This document shows, piece by piece, positions 1 through 8,198 of a stretch of DNA of 64,000 nt (position 1 is the stretch's first letter; each line of letters begins with the position of its first letter). A program made the translations under genes and the position numbers. Origin of the DNA: Salipiger abyssi (GTDB lineage Bacteria; Pseudomonadota; Alphaproteobacteria; Rhodobacterales; Rhodobacteraceae); assembly GCF_001975705.1 (NCBI RefSeq), contig NZ_CP015095.1:62001-126000 (forward strand), read 5' to 3'. The notes below the pieces were generated by a model, which was not told the origin of the DNA, ran no database searches, and was given only the letters and a program-made list of their open reading frames with translations.

Positions 1-43
1 CCCGCCGCCGGAGCGGCGCGGATATCCGAAAAGGAAACCCGAC

Positions 44-1531
44 ATGACCATTCAAGACGTGATCCGGCATCCCGGAAAATTCTATATCGGCGGCGCCTGG
101 ACCGACCCGTCGAGCGGTGACGAGATCACCGTTCTGAACTCCGCCACCGAAGAGGTGTTCGAGGTGGTGGCCGAGGCGCAGGAGGCGGATGTGAACCGCG
201 CCGTGGATGCCGCCCGGCAGGCCTTTGACAAGGGCCCGTGGCCGCGCATGAGCCATGAGGAGCGCGCCGGCTATCTGCGCGCGCTGGCCGATGAACTCGA
301 CAAACGGGCGGAGCGGCATGCGCGGATCTGGGTGACCGAGTCCGGCGTGCTGCATTCCATCGCGGCGACGCGCATGGGCTCAATCGCCGCGACCTACCGT
401 TATTACGCCGATCTGGCTTCCACCTTCCCGTTTCAGGAAAAGCACCCCTCGGCCTCGGGTGGCGAGCTGGCGCTCCTGGTGCGCGAGCCGGTGGGGGTGG
501 TGGGCGCCATCGTGCCGTGGAACGGCACGCCGGGGCTGATCACCTCCAAGGTGGCGCCGGCGCTGCTGGCGGGCTGTTGCGTGGTGGTCAAGGCCTCGCC
601 CGAGGCGCCGGGCTCGGCCTATATCCTCGCCGAAGCCGCAGAAGCCGCGGGGCTGCCCGAGGGGGTGGTCAATATTCTGACCGCCGACCGTGAGGTCTCG
701 GAAAAGCTGGTGGCGCATCCGGGCGTGGACAAGATCGCCTTTACCGGCTCGACCATCGCCGGGCAGAAGATCGGCGCGATCTGCGGCGGGCGCATCGCGC
801 GCCAGACGCTGGAGCTGGGCGGTAAGTCGCCGGCGCTGATCCTCGACGACTACGATATCGAGACGGCGGCCAAGGCGATCACCGAAAAGGCCACCTTCCT
901 CACCGGGCAGGTCTGCGCCTCGCTGACCCGCATCGTGGTGTCGAAAGCCCGCCATGACGACATGGTGGAGGCGCTGAGCAGCCAGTTCGCCAAGGTCAAT
1001 GTGGGCGATCCGTTCGAGGCCGCCTGCCAGATGGGGCCGCTCGCCATGAGCCGGCAGCGCGACCGGGTGGAGGGCTATATCGCCAAGGGCCGCGAGGAGG
1101 GCGCAAAGCTTGCCGCCGGCGGCGGGCGCCCGGCACATCTCAACCGGGGCTATTTCGTCGAGCCCACGGTCTTCGGCAATGTGCAGAACAGTTTCACCAT
1201 CGCGCGCGAGGAGATCTTTGGCCCGGTGCTCTCGGTGATCCCGGCGGAGGATGAAAGCGCGATGATCGACATCGCCAACGACACCGATTTCGGGCTGAAC
1301 GCCTCGGTCTTTACCAATGATGACGACCGCGCCTATGTGGTCGCGCGCGAGATCCGTTCCGGCACGGTGGGGCAGAACAGCTATCGCGCCGAGCTCGGGC
1401 TGGCCTTTGGCGGGTTCAAGCAGTCGGGGCTGGGTCGCGAGGGCGGCACCGAGGGGCTGCACCCCTATCTCGAAACCAAAGTGATTGTCCTGGATGGCAT
1501 GCCGTCGAACGTGGGTCGCATCGCCGGCTGA
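44..1531 (+). CDS. NAD(P)-dependent aldehyde dehydrogenase
   Basis: Soluble aldehyde dehydrogenase of 495 residues, the usual family length, oxidising an aldehyde to a carboxylic acid. The NAD-binding loop with PWN (Asn160), the general base in LELGG (Glu257) and the catalytic cysteine in GQVCAS (Cys291) are all present. An AAAGGAAACC ribosome-binding site precedes the ATG. The next gene, 60 bp downstream, is a zinc alcohol dehydrogenase, so the pair could oxidise an alcohol to an acid. The substrate cannot be read from sequence. Its promoter lies upstream of the window edge. Confidence 0.93.
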   Translation: MTIQDVIRHPGKFYIGGAWTDPSSGDEITVLNSATEEVFEVVAEAQEADVNRAVDAARQAFDKGPWPRMSHEERAGYLRALADELDKRAERHARIWVTESGVLHSIAATRMGSIAATYRYYADLASTFPFQEKHPSASGGELALLVREPVGVVGAIVPWNGTPGLITSKVAPALLAGCCVVVKASPEAPGSAYILAEAAEAAGLPEGVVNILTADREVSEKLVAHPGVDKIAFTGSTIAGQKIGAICGGRIARQTLELGGKSPALILDDYDIETAAKAITEKATFLTGQVCASLTRIVVSKARHDDMVEALSSQFAKVNVGDPFEAACQMGPLAMSRQRDRVEGYIAKGREEGAKLAAGGGRPAHLNRGYFVEPTVFGNVQNSFTIAREEIFGPVLSVIPAEDESAMIDIANDTDFGLNASVFTNDDDRAYVVAREIRSGTVGQNSYRAELGLAFGGFKQSGLGREGGTEGLHPYLETKVIVLDGMPSNVGRIAG

Positions 1532-1591
1532 TCCGGGACCGGTCGGGCGCTGCTCCCACGCCCGGCCAACCAAGAGACAAGGGGACGTCGC

Positions 1592-2689
1592 ATGAAAGTC
1601 AAAGCCGCGATTGCCACGGGCCAGCTCCAGCCGCTGGTGATCGACGAGGTCGATCTCGACGGCCCGCGCGAGGGCGAGGTGCTGATCGAGATAAAATCGG
1701 CGGGGCTCTGCCATACCGACCAGATGCTCATCGACGGCTCGCGCGACTGGCCGGATTACCCGGTGATCCTCGGCCATGAGGGCGCGGGCATCGTGCGCGA
1801 GGTGGGGCCGGGGGTCGACCGGCTGACACCCGGCGATGCGGTCATTCCGCTGGCGATGCCGGAATGCGGCGAGTGCCCGCCCTGTCGCAGCGACAAGAGC
1901 AATCTCTGCGATCATTATTTCAAGCCGAACCCGCGCAAGCCGCTTTCGTGGAAGGGGCGACCGGTCGCCTCCTTCATCAGCCTCGGGACATTTGCGCAGT
2001 TCGTGACCGTGCGGGCGTTTCAGGTGGCCAGGATCCGGGACGACGCGCCGCTGGATCAGGTCTGCTGCATGGGCTGCGCCGGGATCACCGGCATCGGCGC
2101 GGCGCTCAACACCGCGAAGGTCGCGCCGGGCTCCTCGGTGGCGGTGTTCGGGCTGGGCGGCATCGGGCTCAATGTGATCGACGGCGCGCGGCTGGCCGGC
2201 GCCGGGACCATTATCGGCATCGACACCAACCCCGACAAGCAGGGCCCGGCGCGCAAGGCGGGGATGACGCATTTCCTCGACGCGCGCGACTATCAGGGCG
2301 ACAGCGTGGTTGAAGCGATCCACAAGATCACCGGCGGCGGCGCGGATTACGCCTTTGAATGTGTCGGCCATCCGGTGCTGGCGCAGCAGGCGGTGGACAG
2401 CACGCGCATGGGCTGGGGCATGGCGGTGATGCTGGGCATCATGCCGGGGGCGGTCACCGATACCATCCCGATCCGGCCGCGCTCGGTGCAGGCGGGGCGC
2501 TGGGTGACGGGCTCCTATCTGGGCAATGTGAAATCGCTCTCGCAATTTCCGCAGTTGGTGGACTGGTATGTCGACGGCAAGCTGACGCAGGATAACCTGA
2601 TCTCGCACCGGATCGGGCTCGAACAGATCAACGAGGGTTTCGATCTGCTGAAGTCCGGGCAGGCGGGGCGGGTGGTGATCGACTTCTGA
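1592..2689 (+). CDS. Zinc-dependent alcohol dehydrogenase, class III-like
   Basis: Medium-chain alcohol dehydrogenase of 365 residues. Catalytic-zinc ligands are visible in GLCHTD (Cys40) and GHE (His62). The structural zinc site is ECGECPPCRSDKSNLC (Cys92, 95, 98, 106). The nucleotide-binding motif is GLGGIG. The overall pattern resembles glutathione-dependent formaldehyde dehydrogenase and related aryl- or alkyl-alcohol dehydrogenases, but the position next to an aldehyde dehydrogenase suggests a catabolic alcohol as substrate. It probably forms an operon with the aldehyde dehydrogenase. The start follows GAGACAAGGGGACG. Confidence 0.92.
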   Translation: MKVKAAIATGQLQPLVIDEVDLDGPREGEVLIEIKSAGLCHTDQMLIDGSRDWPDYPVILGHEGAGIVREVGPGVDRLTPGDAVIPLAMPECGECPPCRSDKSNLCDHYFKPNPRKPLSWKGRPVASFISLGTFAQFVTVRAFQVARIRDDAPLDQVCCMGCAGITGIGAALNTAKVAPGSSVAVFGLGGIGLNVIDGARLAGAGTIIGIDTNPDKQGPARKAGMTHFLDARDYQGDSVVEAIHKITGGGADYAFECVGHPVLAQQAVDSTRMGWGMAVMLGIMPGAVTDTIPIRPRSVQAGRWVTGSYLGNVKSLSQFPQLVDWYVDGKLTQDNLISHRIGLEQINEGFDLLKSGQAGRVVIDF

Positions 2690-2720
2690 CCCGGGCGGGG
2701 TATCGCGGGGTGCCCGGCCC

Positions 2721-2734
2721 GGCACGCTATTTGC
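2721..2734 (+). promoter_or_regulatory. Possible sigma-54 -24/-12 promoter
   Basis: GGCACGCTATTTGC fits the sigma-54 pattern. The start point would fall about 2 bp before the LysR ATG and downstream of its ribosome-binding site, so this one may be coincidental or drive a leaderless transcript. Confidence 0.4.
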
Positions 2735-2747
2735 GAGGGTCTCGCCC

Positions 2748-3710
2748 ATGGAGCTGCGACATCTAAGATATTTCCTCGCCGCCGCCGAGGAGCTGCATTT
2801 CGGCCGCGCCGCCGAGACGCTCTGCGTGACGCGGCCGGCGGTGTCGCAGACGGTCTCCGATCTGGAGACCGAGCTGGGGGTGAAGCTGTTCTTTCGCCAC
2901 GCGCAAAAGATCACCCTGACCTCGGCGGGCGAGGCGTTTCAGCGCGATCTGCGGATCCTGATGTCGGATCTGGGCCGCGCGGTCGAGACGACGCGGCGCA
3001 TCGGCAGCGGCAAGACCGGCAATATCAATGTGGGTTATGGCAGCCTGAGCCTGCTGCACCCGGCCTTCCGCGCCACGGTCAAGGGCGTGCGCCGGCAGTA
3101 TTCCGAGATCGACATTTCTCTGCACGAGATGCCGAGCAGCCGGCAAATTCCGGCGGTGCGCGCCGGGCGGCTGGATGCGGGCTTTGTCTATGTGCCCGAG
3201 GGCAGCGCCTGGCCGCCGGGGACGGTGTCGGATTTCATGGCGATCGACGATCTCGACTCGCTGGAGCTCGATCTCGGCGGGCTGGCGGTGGCGATGCCGT
3301 CGGACCATCCGCTTGCGGCGCAGGCGGCGGTGAGGCTTCAGGATCTGGCCAATGACGGGCTGATCGTGGTGCAGCGCTCGAACGTGACACCGCGGCTCAC
3401 GCAGCTCGAGACCATGTGCCTGGCCGAAGGCTTCAGCCCGAGGGTGATCCAGGAGGTCGGCAATATCGCGACGCAGGTCAATCTGATCTCGGTCGGGATG
3501 GGGATCGGCATCGTGGTGAACTCGCCGCGCATGAGCTATCCCGACAGCGTGCGCATCCTGCCGCTGATCGGGGTGGATCTGCCGGTGCGCTTTACATTGA
3601 TCTGGCGGCGCGGCGCGATAGAGCCGACGCTGGCGACCTTCATCGAGCAGGTGAAGGACACGCTCGACGATGTGGAGAGCGGGCAGGGGACGGTTGGGGT
3701 GATGTCGTGA
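2748..3710 (+). CDS. LysR-family transcriptional regulator
   Basis: A 320-residue LysR regulator: N-terminal winged helix-turn-helix (residues 1-60, beginning MELRHLRYFLAAAEE, the canonical LysR start) and a C-terminal periplasmic-binding-like effector domain. It lies 58 bp downstream of the alcohol dehydrogenase on the same strand and may control the ALDH/ADH pair or the divergent catabolic genes nearby. A GAGGG ribosome-binding site lies about 9 bp before the ATG. A sigma-54-type motif ends only 13 bp before the ATG, which would make a transcript from it almost leaderless. The effector is unknown. Confidence 0.92.
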   Translation: MELRHLRYFLAAAEELHFGRAAETLCVTRPAVSQTVSDLETELGVKLFFRHAQKITLTSAGEAFQRDLRILMSDLGRAVETTRRIGSGKTGNINVGYGSLSLLHPAFRATVKGVRRQYSEIDISLHEMPSSRQIPAVRAGRLDAGFVYVPEGSAWPPGTVSDFMAIDDLDSLELDLGGLAVAMPSDHPLAAQAAVRLQDLANDGLIVVQRSNVTPRLTQLETMCLAEGFSPRVIQEVGNIATQVNLISVGMGIGIVVNSPRMSYPDSVRILPLIGVDLPVRFTLIWRRGAIEPTLATFIEQVKDTLDDVESGQGTVGVMS

Positions 3711-3752
3711 GGTTTGGGCGGATTGCCAGCCAACGATACCAGCTTTAGACAA

Positions 3753-3919
3753 GCCGCGCCATCGCCGGCCCGTGGGTTGGCGATCTTACCTCTGAGCCTC
3801 TCGATTTATCCCAGCCAAATCCGAATGACCTCGACACGTTGCGCCAGCGTGACCAAATCGCCAGCCCGAGGGAACGGGCCGGCGATGGCGCGGCGGCCTG
3901 CGGCCTTGTTCCGCGCCCT
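3753..3919. repeat. Intergenic repeat element, copy 1 (20-bp terminal inverted repeats)
   Basis: Perfect 20-bp inverted repeats at 3753-3772 and 3875-3894 (GCCGCGCCATCGCCGGCCCG and its complement) flank a core that is shared, in the opposite orientation, with 14682-14892 and 37466-37631. The tail 3895-3919 is also shared. The element fills the gap between the convergent LysR and PrpD genes. No coding constraint is seen in the core. Confidence 0.8.
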
Positions 3920-3952
3920 GTCACCGCTCAACTGTCGGATGGGGCCGCCTCT

Positions 3953-5308
3953 CTATCCCCTCGGACAAAGCGCATCGACCAGCGGCGCGACCGAGGCCGC
4001 CCGGTCGAGCCCGTCGACCAGCCCGATCACCTGAGCGACCCGCGCCCCGGGCAGCACCGCGCCGGGCCAGAGATTGGCGAGCTTCTCGCCCAGCTCCTCC
4101 TGCGACAGCGGGTTGTCCGGGTGGCCCTTGGGTTGCAGCCGCTCGGCGCTCAGGCCCTGGCCGTCCGCAAGCATCACGGTGATCCGCGTGTGATTACGCG
4201 CCGGGTATGTGTCGCTCATCTCCGCACATTCCCGCACCTCGATCTTTGCCATGAAGGCGCGCAGCTCCGGATCCACCAGCCGCGCGGCGGCGTAATCGCC
4301 CGAGGTCAGCCGTCCGGTGGTCAGCGCCACGCCCACGGTGAAGGGCAGGCTGTGATCGGCGGTTTCGCGGGTTTCCGGCGCCCAGCGGGTGGGATCGCCG
4401 CCCATCATCTTTGCCGAGGCCTCATAGGTCTCGACCAGCACGCGGGCGACCTGTGCCGGGTCGATCTTTGCCGCCAGCTCGATGGCGGCGTCGACGGCGG
4501 ACTGGCCGTGATAGCAGACCGGATAGGCCTTGAGCCGCGTCTCCAGCAGGCGCGGCGGCGCGGTCGGATCGTCGCGGAAGGCCAGCGGTTGCAGCACGGT
4601 CGAGAGCCCGCCCTTGCCGTCGAACACCGCCGTCGGGCCGGTGACGCCCTCGCGGGCCAGCAGCGCGGCGAAGACGCCGTTTCGGGCACCGTTGGGACCG
4701 GCGCAGGCCTTCCAGTCCGACAGCGTGCCGCAGCGCACATTGTAGAGGTTGAGATTGGCGCCCACCGCCAGCGCGATGGCATTGCCGGTGGCCGGCACAT
4801 CCAGACCCAGCAGCCGGCTCGCCCCGCCCGCCGCGCCGAGCGCCGCGCCGGTCGACTGGTCGAGCCCCTGCGGCCCCAGCGCGGTGGCGTCGCAAAGCCC
4901 GCAATAAAGCTCATAGGCCGCGACGATGGCCCCGATCAGCGCGGCACCGGAGGCGCCGGTCGCCTCGGCCAGCGCGATCAGCGCCGGGATCATGTCGCTC
5001 GGGTGCCCGGCGGAGGCGCCGAGGAAGGTGTCGTTGAGATCGAGATAGCGCATCACCGTGCCATTGGCGAAGCCCGCCATCTCGACGGAGCTGACCAGAT
5101 CGGTGCCCCAGATCCGCGCGGTCGAGGTGCCGGAATAGCGCGCGCTGACGCCCCGGATGGTCTCGCAGAACGGCTCCTCAAAGGCGCCCATGGCGCAGGC
5201 GATGGCATCCACGATGCGGCGCTTGGCCTGGGTCACGGTCTCGTCCGAGAGCGTGGCGAGATCCATGCGGGCGACGGTTTCGGCGAGGCGGAGGGTGGTG
5301 GCGTCCAT
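3953..5308 (-). CDS. MmgE/PrpD family protein
   Basis: A 451-residue member of the MmgE/PrpD family, which includes 2-methylcitrate dehydratase, cis-aconitate decarboxylase and iminodisuccinate epimerase. The family fold is recognisable from the all-helical N-terminal half with the conserved DLND and HPSD region (YLDLNDTF, GHPSDMIPAL) and the later YHGQSAVDA segment. It lies 10 bp downstream of a second PrpD gene, with AGGGGAACGCC before the ATG, so the two are co-transcribed. Substrates of such paralogues are usually unknown. A dehydratase or decarboxylase acting on a tricarboxylate-like acid is the family-level inference. Confidence 0.88.
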   Translation of the reverse strand: MDATTLRLAETVARMDLATLSDETVTQAKRRIVDAIACAMGAFEEPFCETIRGVSARYSGTSTARIWGTDLVSSVEMAGFANGTVMRYLDLNDTFLGASAGHPSDMIPALIALAEATGASGAALIGAIVAAYELYCGLCDATALGPQGLDQSTGAALGAAGGASRLLGLDVPATGNAIALAVGANLNLYNVRCGTLSDWKACAGPNGARNGVFAALLAREGVTGPTAVFDGKGGLSTVLQPLAFRDDPTAPPRLLETRLKAYPVCYHGQSAVDAAIELAAKIDPAQVARVLVETYEASAKMMGGDPTRWAPETRETADHSLPFTVGVALTTGRLTSGDYAAARLVDPELRAFMAKIEVRECAEMSDTYPARNHTRITVMLADGQGLSAERLQPKGHPDNPLSQEELGEKLANLWPGAVLPGARVAQVIGLVDGLDRAASVAPLVDALCPRG

Positions 5309-5318
5309 GGCGTTCCCC

Positions 5319-6701
5319 TCAGCTCAGCGCGCGGATGACATCGGTGGCATCCTCCAGCGTTTCGAGATCGCGGACCATCTGCTGGGCGCGCTCGATGGCC
5401 TCGGGCGCAAGCGGTTTGCGCGAGAAAGACGCCGCCTCGCGGAACTTTTCTATCAGGTAATCCCAGTCCATCGGCGCATCCTCCTCGCCGGGCACCTTGT
5501 CGCCGACGCGCGAGAGCACGCGCCCGTCATGCAACTCCATCTCGATGCGACCCTTCGGCAGATGTCCGGACCAGTTCGCCGCCGGGTCGGGCACCGGCAC
5601 GACCTTTTGCGCCACCGCCAGTGCGGCGGGGTTCTTCAGCCCCTCCGGCGTGAAATCGGCCAGCCGCACGGTGCCGTTCGCCGCCGCCACGCCGATGGTG
5701 TAGGGGATCGAGAATTTCGCATCCGCCGGCAGTTTCGGCGCGCGGCGGGCCTCCAGCGGCAGGCAGAGCTTGTGCTGGAAATCGCCGACGAAGACGCGGA
5801 TTTCCCTGATGTCCTCGGGCGCGATCCCCTCGTCGCGCATCAGCCCGGCGGTGGCGTGGATGAAGGAATGGCTCACCCCGCAGGAGGGCCAGGCCTTGTA
5901 GAGCAGCGACTCGCCGGTGAATTCCGAGCCCAAGCCCGCCAGCATCGCCGGGCGGTCGTATTTGCCGTCGAAATAGGTGGCGAAGAACCCGGCCTTGCCT
6001 TCGAAGATCGTCGACGGCCCGATGATCCCGCGCCCGGCCATCTGCGCCGAGAGCGTGGCGGCCTTGCTGACAAAGCCCGCATACATGCCGCGAATGTCGC
6101 TGCCGGTGCCATAGGCCATTTCCAGCGTGCCGGCGCTCTGCATGCCCGCGATGCCGAAGGCGCTGACGATCTGCGCCTGGGACAGCCCCAGCACCCGCGC
6201 CGCCGAGGCCGCGCCGGAAAAGGCGCCGCAGACGGTGGTGAGGTGCCAGTCCTGCCGCCAGCCCACGTTGCGGCGCAGGCGGAGGAAGATGTCCTGCCCG
6301 ATGGCGGTGGCGGCGATCATCTCCTTGCCCGAGATGCCGCCGCGCGCTTCGGCCAGCGCGAAACAGGGCGGAATGATCGAGGTGCTGGGGTGGTGGCCCT
6401 CCGGCGCGTGATCGTCGAAATCCAGACAATGCGCCATCAGCCCGTTTGCGAAGGACGCCATCAGCGCCGGGATGCGCGTGCCCCAGCCCAGCACCGTCGC
6501 CTCGCCCCGCCCGCCGCTTTCCATCGCCAGCTCGACCGCCGGGGCCACGGCGGGCTCCAGCGTGCTGGCGGCGACGATCACCCCCAGCGTGTCGAGGATG
6601 CTCTGCTTGGCGCGGTCACGCGCCGCCTCGGGGATGTCCTCGTAGCGGGTGCCGGCGGTGAGCCGGGCGAAATCCTGCGAAATGTCTTGGGTGTCGGTCA
6701 T
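5319..6701 (-). CDS. MmgE/PrpD family protein
   Basis: A 460-residue MmgE/PrpD protein, clearly diverged from the neighbour encoded just downstream. Conserved signatures include CLDFDDHAPEGHHPS and WPSCGVSHSFIHA, the counterpart of the family's active-site region. I start it at ATG 6701 (MTDTQDISQ), preceded by GCAGGAGTCC, rather than at the upstream ATG of the same frame at 6740. A sigma-54-type promoter lies at 6808-6821 and would drive this gene and the second PrpD. The two proteins may form a hetero-oligomer or act in series, but this is inference. Confidence 0.88.
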   Translation of the reverse strand: MTDTQDISQDFARLTAGTRYEDIPEAARDRAKQSILDTLGVIVAASTLEPAVAPAVELAMESGGRGEATVLGWGTRIPALMASFANGLMAHCLDFDDHAPEGHHPSTSIIPPCFALAEARGGISGKEMIAATAIGQDIFLRLRRNVGWRQDWHLTTVCGAFSGAASAARVLGLSQAQIVSAFGIAGMQSAGTLEMAYGTGSDIRGMYAGFVSKAATLSAQMAGRGIIGPSTIFEGKAGFFATYFDGKYDRPAMLAGLGSEFTGESLLYKAWPSCGVSHSFIHATAGLMRDEGIAPEDIREIRVFVGDFQHKLCLPLEARRAPKLPADAKFSIPYTIGVAAANGTVRLADFTPEGLKNPAALAVAQKVVPVPDPAANWSGHLPKGRIEMELHDGRVLSRVGDKVPGEEDAPMDWDYLIEKFREAASFSRKPLAPEAIERAQQMVRDLETLEDATDVIRALS

Positions 6702-6807
6702 GGACTCCTGCCGTTGGTCTCCGAGCGCGGCGCGCGACACCTTCCGCGTCGCGTCCGCGCTCTCAGGTCCGGCGCGGGCCCCGCCCCGGGTTTCAGCGGG
6801 AAAGCCT

Positions 6808-6821
6808 GCAAAATCCGTGCC
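6808..6821 (-). promoter_or_regulatory. Sigma-54 -24/-12 promoter for the PrpD pair
   Basis: On the minus strand, GGCACGGATTTTGC has GG and GC dinucleotides spaced as in sigma-54 promoters. It lies 107 bp upstream of the ATG at 6701, in the intergenic gap before the AbrB-like gene. Confidence 0.75.
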
Positions 6822-6833
6822 GAAGCCGGCCGC

Positions 6834-7880
6834 TCAGCGGTTTTCGTAGCGGTGCAGCCGGTCGATGATATGCGGAATGCTGGGCACCACGATAAAGATC
6901 CGCACCAGATGGAAGGCGGTGATCAGCGCCACGTCGATGCCGAGGAACTTGGCGGTGAGCGCCATTTCGGTCACCCCGCCGGGGGTGGAGGCCAGCACCA
7001 GCGTTTCCCAGCTCATCCCCACCACCTGCGACAGCGACGCCGCGATCAGCGCCGAGGCGACGATGAAGAGCAGCGTGGAGACCACGGAGGCCATCACCAT
7101 CCGCCCGGCGGAGGTAAAGAGCGAGCGGCGGAAATTCGAGCCGAGCCAGGTGCCCAGCACCACCTGCGCCGCCCAGAGCACCAGCGAGGGGAAGGGCACC
7201 AGCTCTACCCCTGCCGCCGTCACGATGGAGCTGAGCGCGAGCGGCCCGAGGAAATAGGGGTTGGAGATGCGCAGCTTGAAAAAAAGCCACATGCCCAGCA
7301 TCGACAGTCCGGCGAGCGCCAGCAGGCTGGGGATGTGGAAGGCGGTGTTCATCTGCCGCGCGGTGCGGCCCAGCTCGCCGTCGATGAAGAAGATCGCGGT
7401 GGGGATCAGCACCACCACGGTCGAGATCCGCATGGTCTGCGACAGGATGATCGGCGCCGGCGGGAAGTTGTAGCGCTCGGCGACCACCGCCGCCTCGACC
7501 GGGCTGGTCGGCAGCGTGGCGATCATCGCCGAGGTCAGCGGGATGCGTGCCATGCGCGACAGCACCAGCGCGATGGCGAAACCCACGAAGATGATCATCA
7601 GCGCCATGCCGACGAGCAGCGGCGCCATTTGCAGAAGCTGCGCGAACACCGCCGGCGAGAAGGAGAGCCCGACCTGCGCGGCGACGACCCCCTGTCCGAA
7701 GGGGCGGGTCTGCACCGGGATGCGGATCTCGAAGCGTTCCGAAAAGGCCAGCGCCGCGGTGGCGACCAGCGGGCCGATCATCCAGGGCAGCGGCAGCCCG
7801 AGCTTGTAGAAGGCGAACCCGCCCGCCGCGGCAATCGCATAGACGGGGAGAATTTTGAGCGGTCCTGGGATTTGCGGCAT
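6834..7880 (-). CDS. AbrB-family integral membrane protein (putative transporter)
   Basis: A 348-residue polytopic membrane protein of the AbrB (PF05145, formerly 'ammonia monooxygenase') family. It is hydrophobic throughout, with two repeated halves each containing a G-x-LPWMIGPL-like or related helix (GLPLPWMIGPLVA near residue 30, and STPGGVTEMALTAKFLGID near the C terminus). Despite its name the family is not related to AbrB DNA-binding proteins and is thought to include permeases or regulators. Its own sigma-54-type promoter lies at 8002-8015 on the minus strand, back to back with that of the acyl-CoA dehydrogenase. Uptake of the pathway's acid substrate is a plausible but unproven role. 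Confidence 0.82.
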   Translation of the reverse strand: MPQIPGPLKILPVYAIAAAGGFAFYKLGLPLPWMIGPLVATAALAFSERFEIRIPVQTRPFGQGVVAAQVGLSFSPAVFAQLLQMAPLLVGMALMIIFVGFAIALVLSRMARIPLTSAMIATLPTSPVEAAVVAERYNFPPAPIILSQTMRISTVVVLIPTAIFFIDGELGRTARQMNTAFHIPSLLALAGLSMLGMWLFFKLRISNPYFLGPLALSSIVTAAGVELVPFPSLVLWAAQVVLGTWLGSNFRRSLFTSAGRMVMASVVSTLLFIVASALIAASLSQVVGMSWETLVLASTPGGVTEMALTAKFLGIDVALITAFHLVRIFIVVPSIPHIIDRLHRYENR

Positions 7881-8001
7881 CGCAACCTTGATCTTCGGAC
7901 ATCCGCGCGGGCGGCGCGGATGGTGTTGGGCCCATCCCCTGCAGTGCCGGTTGTCCCGGTCGGGGCGGGCCCGTTTCGCATAATGTGTTGACAGGAGGGA
8001 T

Positions 8002-8015
8002 GCAAATCCCGTGCC
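8002..8015 (-). promoter_or_regulatory. Sigma-54 -24/-12 promoter for the AbrB-like gene
   Basis: Minus-strand GGCACGGGATTTGC lies 122 bp upstream of the ATG at 7880. It is divergent from the plus-strand site at 8067-8080, with about 50 bp between them. The 318-bp gap 7881-8198 holds these two promoters and an AT-rich patch at 8026-8055. Confidence 0.8.
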
Positions 8016-8035
8016 AGAGGCCGGCGATTATTGTA

Positions 8036-8054
8036 TTTACATTTATAGGGTAAA
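8036..8054. promoter_or_regulatory. AT-rich inverted repeat between divergent promoters
   Basis: TTTAC-N9-GTAAA sits between the two divergent sigma-54-type promoters and includes TTTACATTT, which recurs twice around 26.0 kb. It could bind an activator or another regulator. The evidence is limited to recurrence in two intergenic regions. Confidence 0.35.
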
Positions 8055-8066
8055 TGCAGGCCATTT

Positions 8067-8080
8067 GGCACGGCAATTGC
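8067..8080 (+). promoter_or_regulatory. Sigma-54 -24/-12 promoter for the acyl-CoA dehydrogenase/GMC operon
   Basis: TTGGCACGGCAATTGCA matches the sigma-54 consensus at every conserved position (GG at 8067-8068, GC at 8079-8080). The expected start point is near 8092, giving a leader of about 107 nt to the ATG at 8199. Confidence 0.85.
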
Positions 8081-8198
8081 ATGTCCCGGTGCCGAGCGGA
8101 CCGGGGAGGCGCCTCTGACGTCAGGCGCGCGGACCCGCCGAAATCGCATCGCAAGCCGTGCGCCCGAGCGGCGCGGAGACAGGACAAGGAGAGCACGA

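Noticed and set aside
380..2914. Long open frames opposite real genes (for example 380-2914, 26115-29522, 31232-34012, all minus)
   Set aside because: They are antisense shadows of high-GC genes, with arginine- and histidine-rich composition and no recognisable domains.
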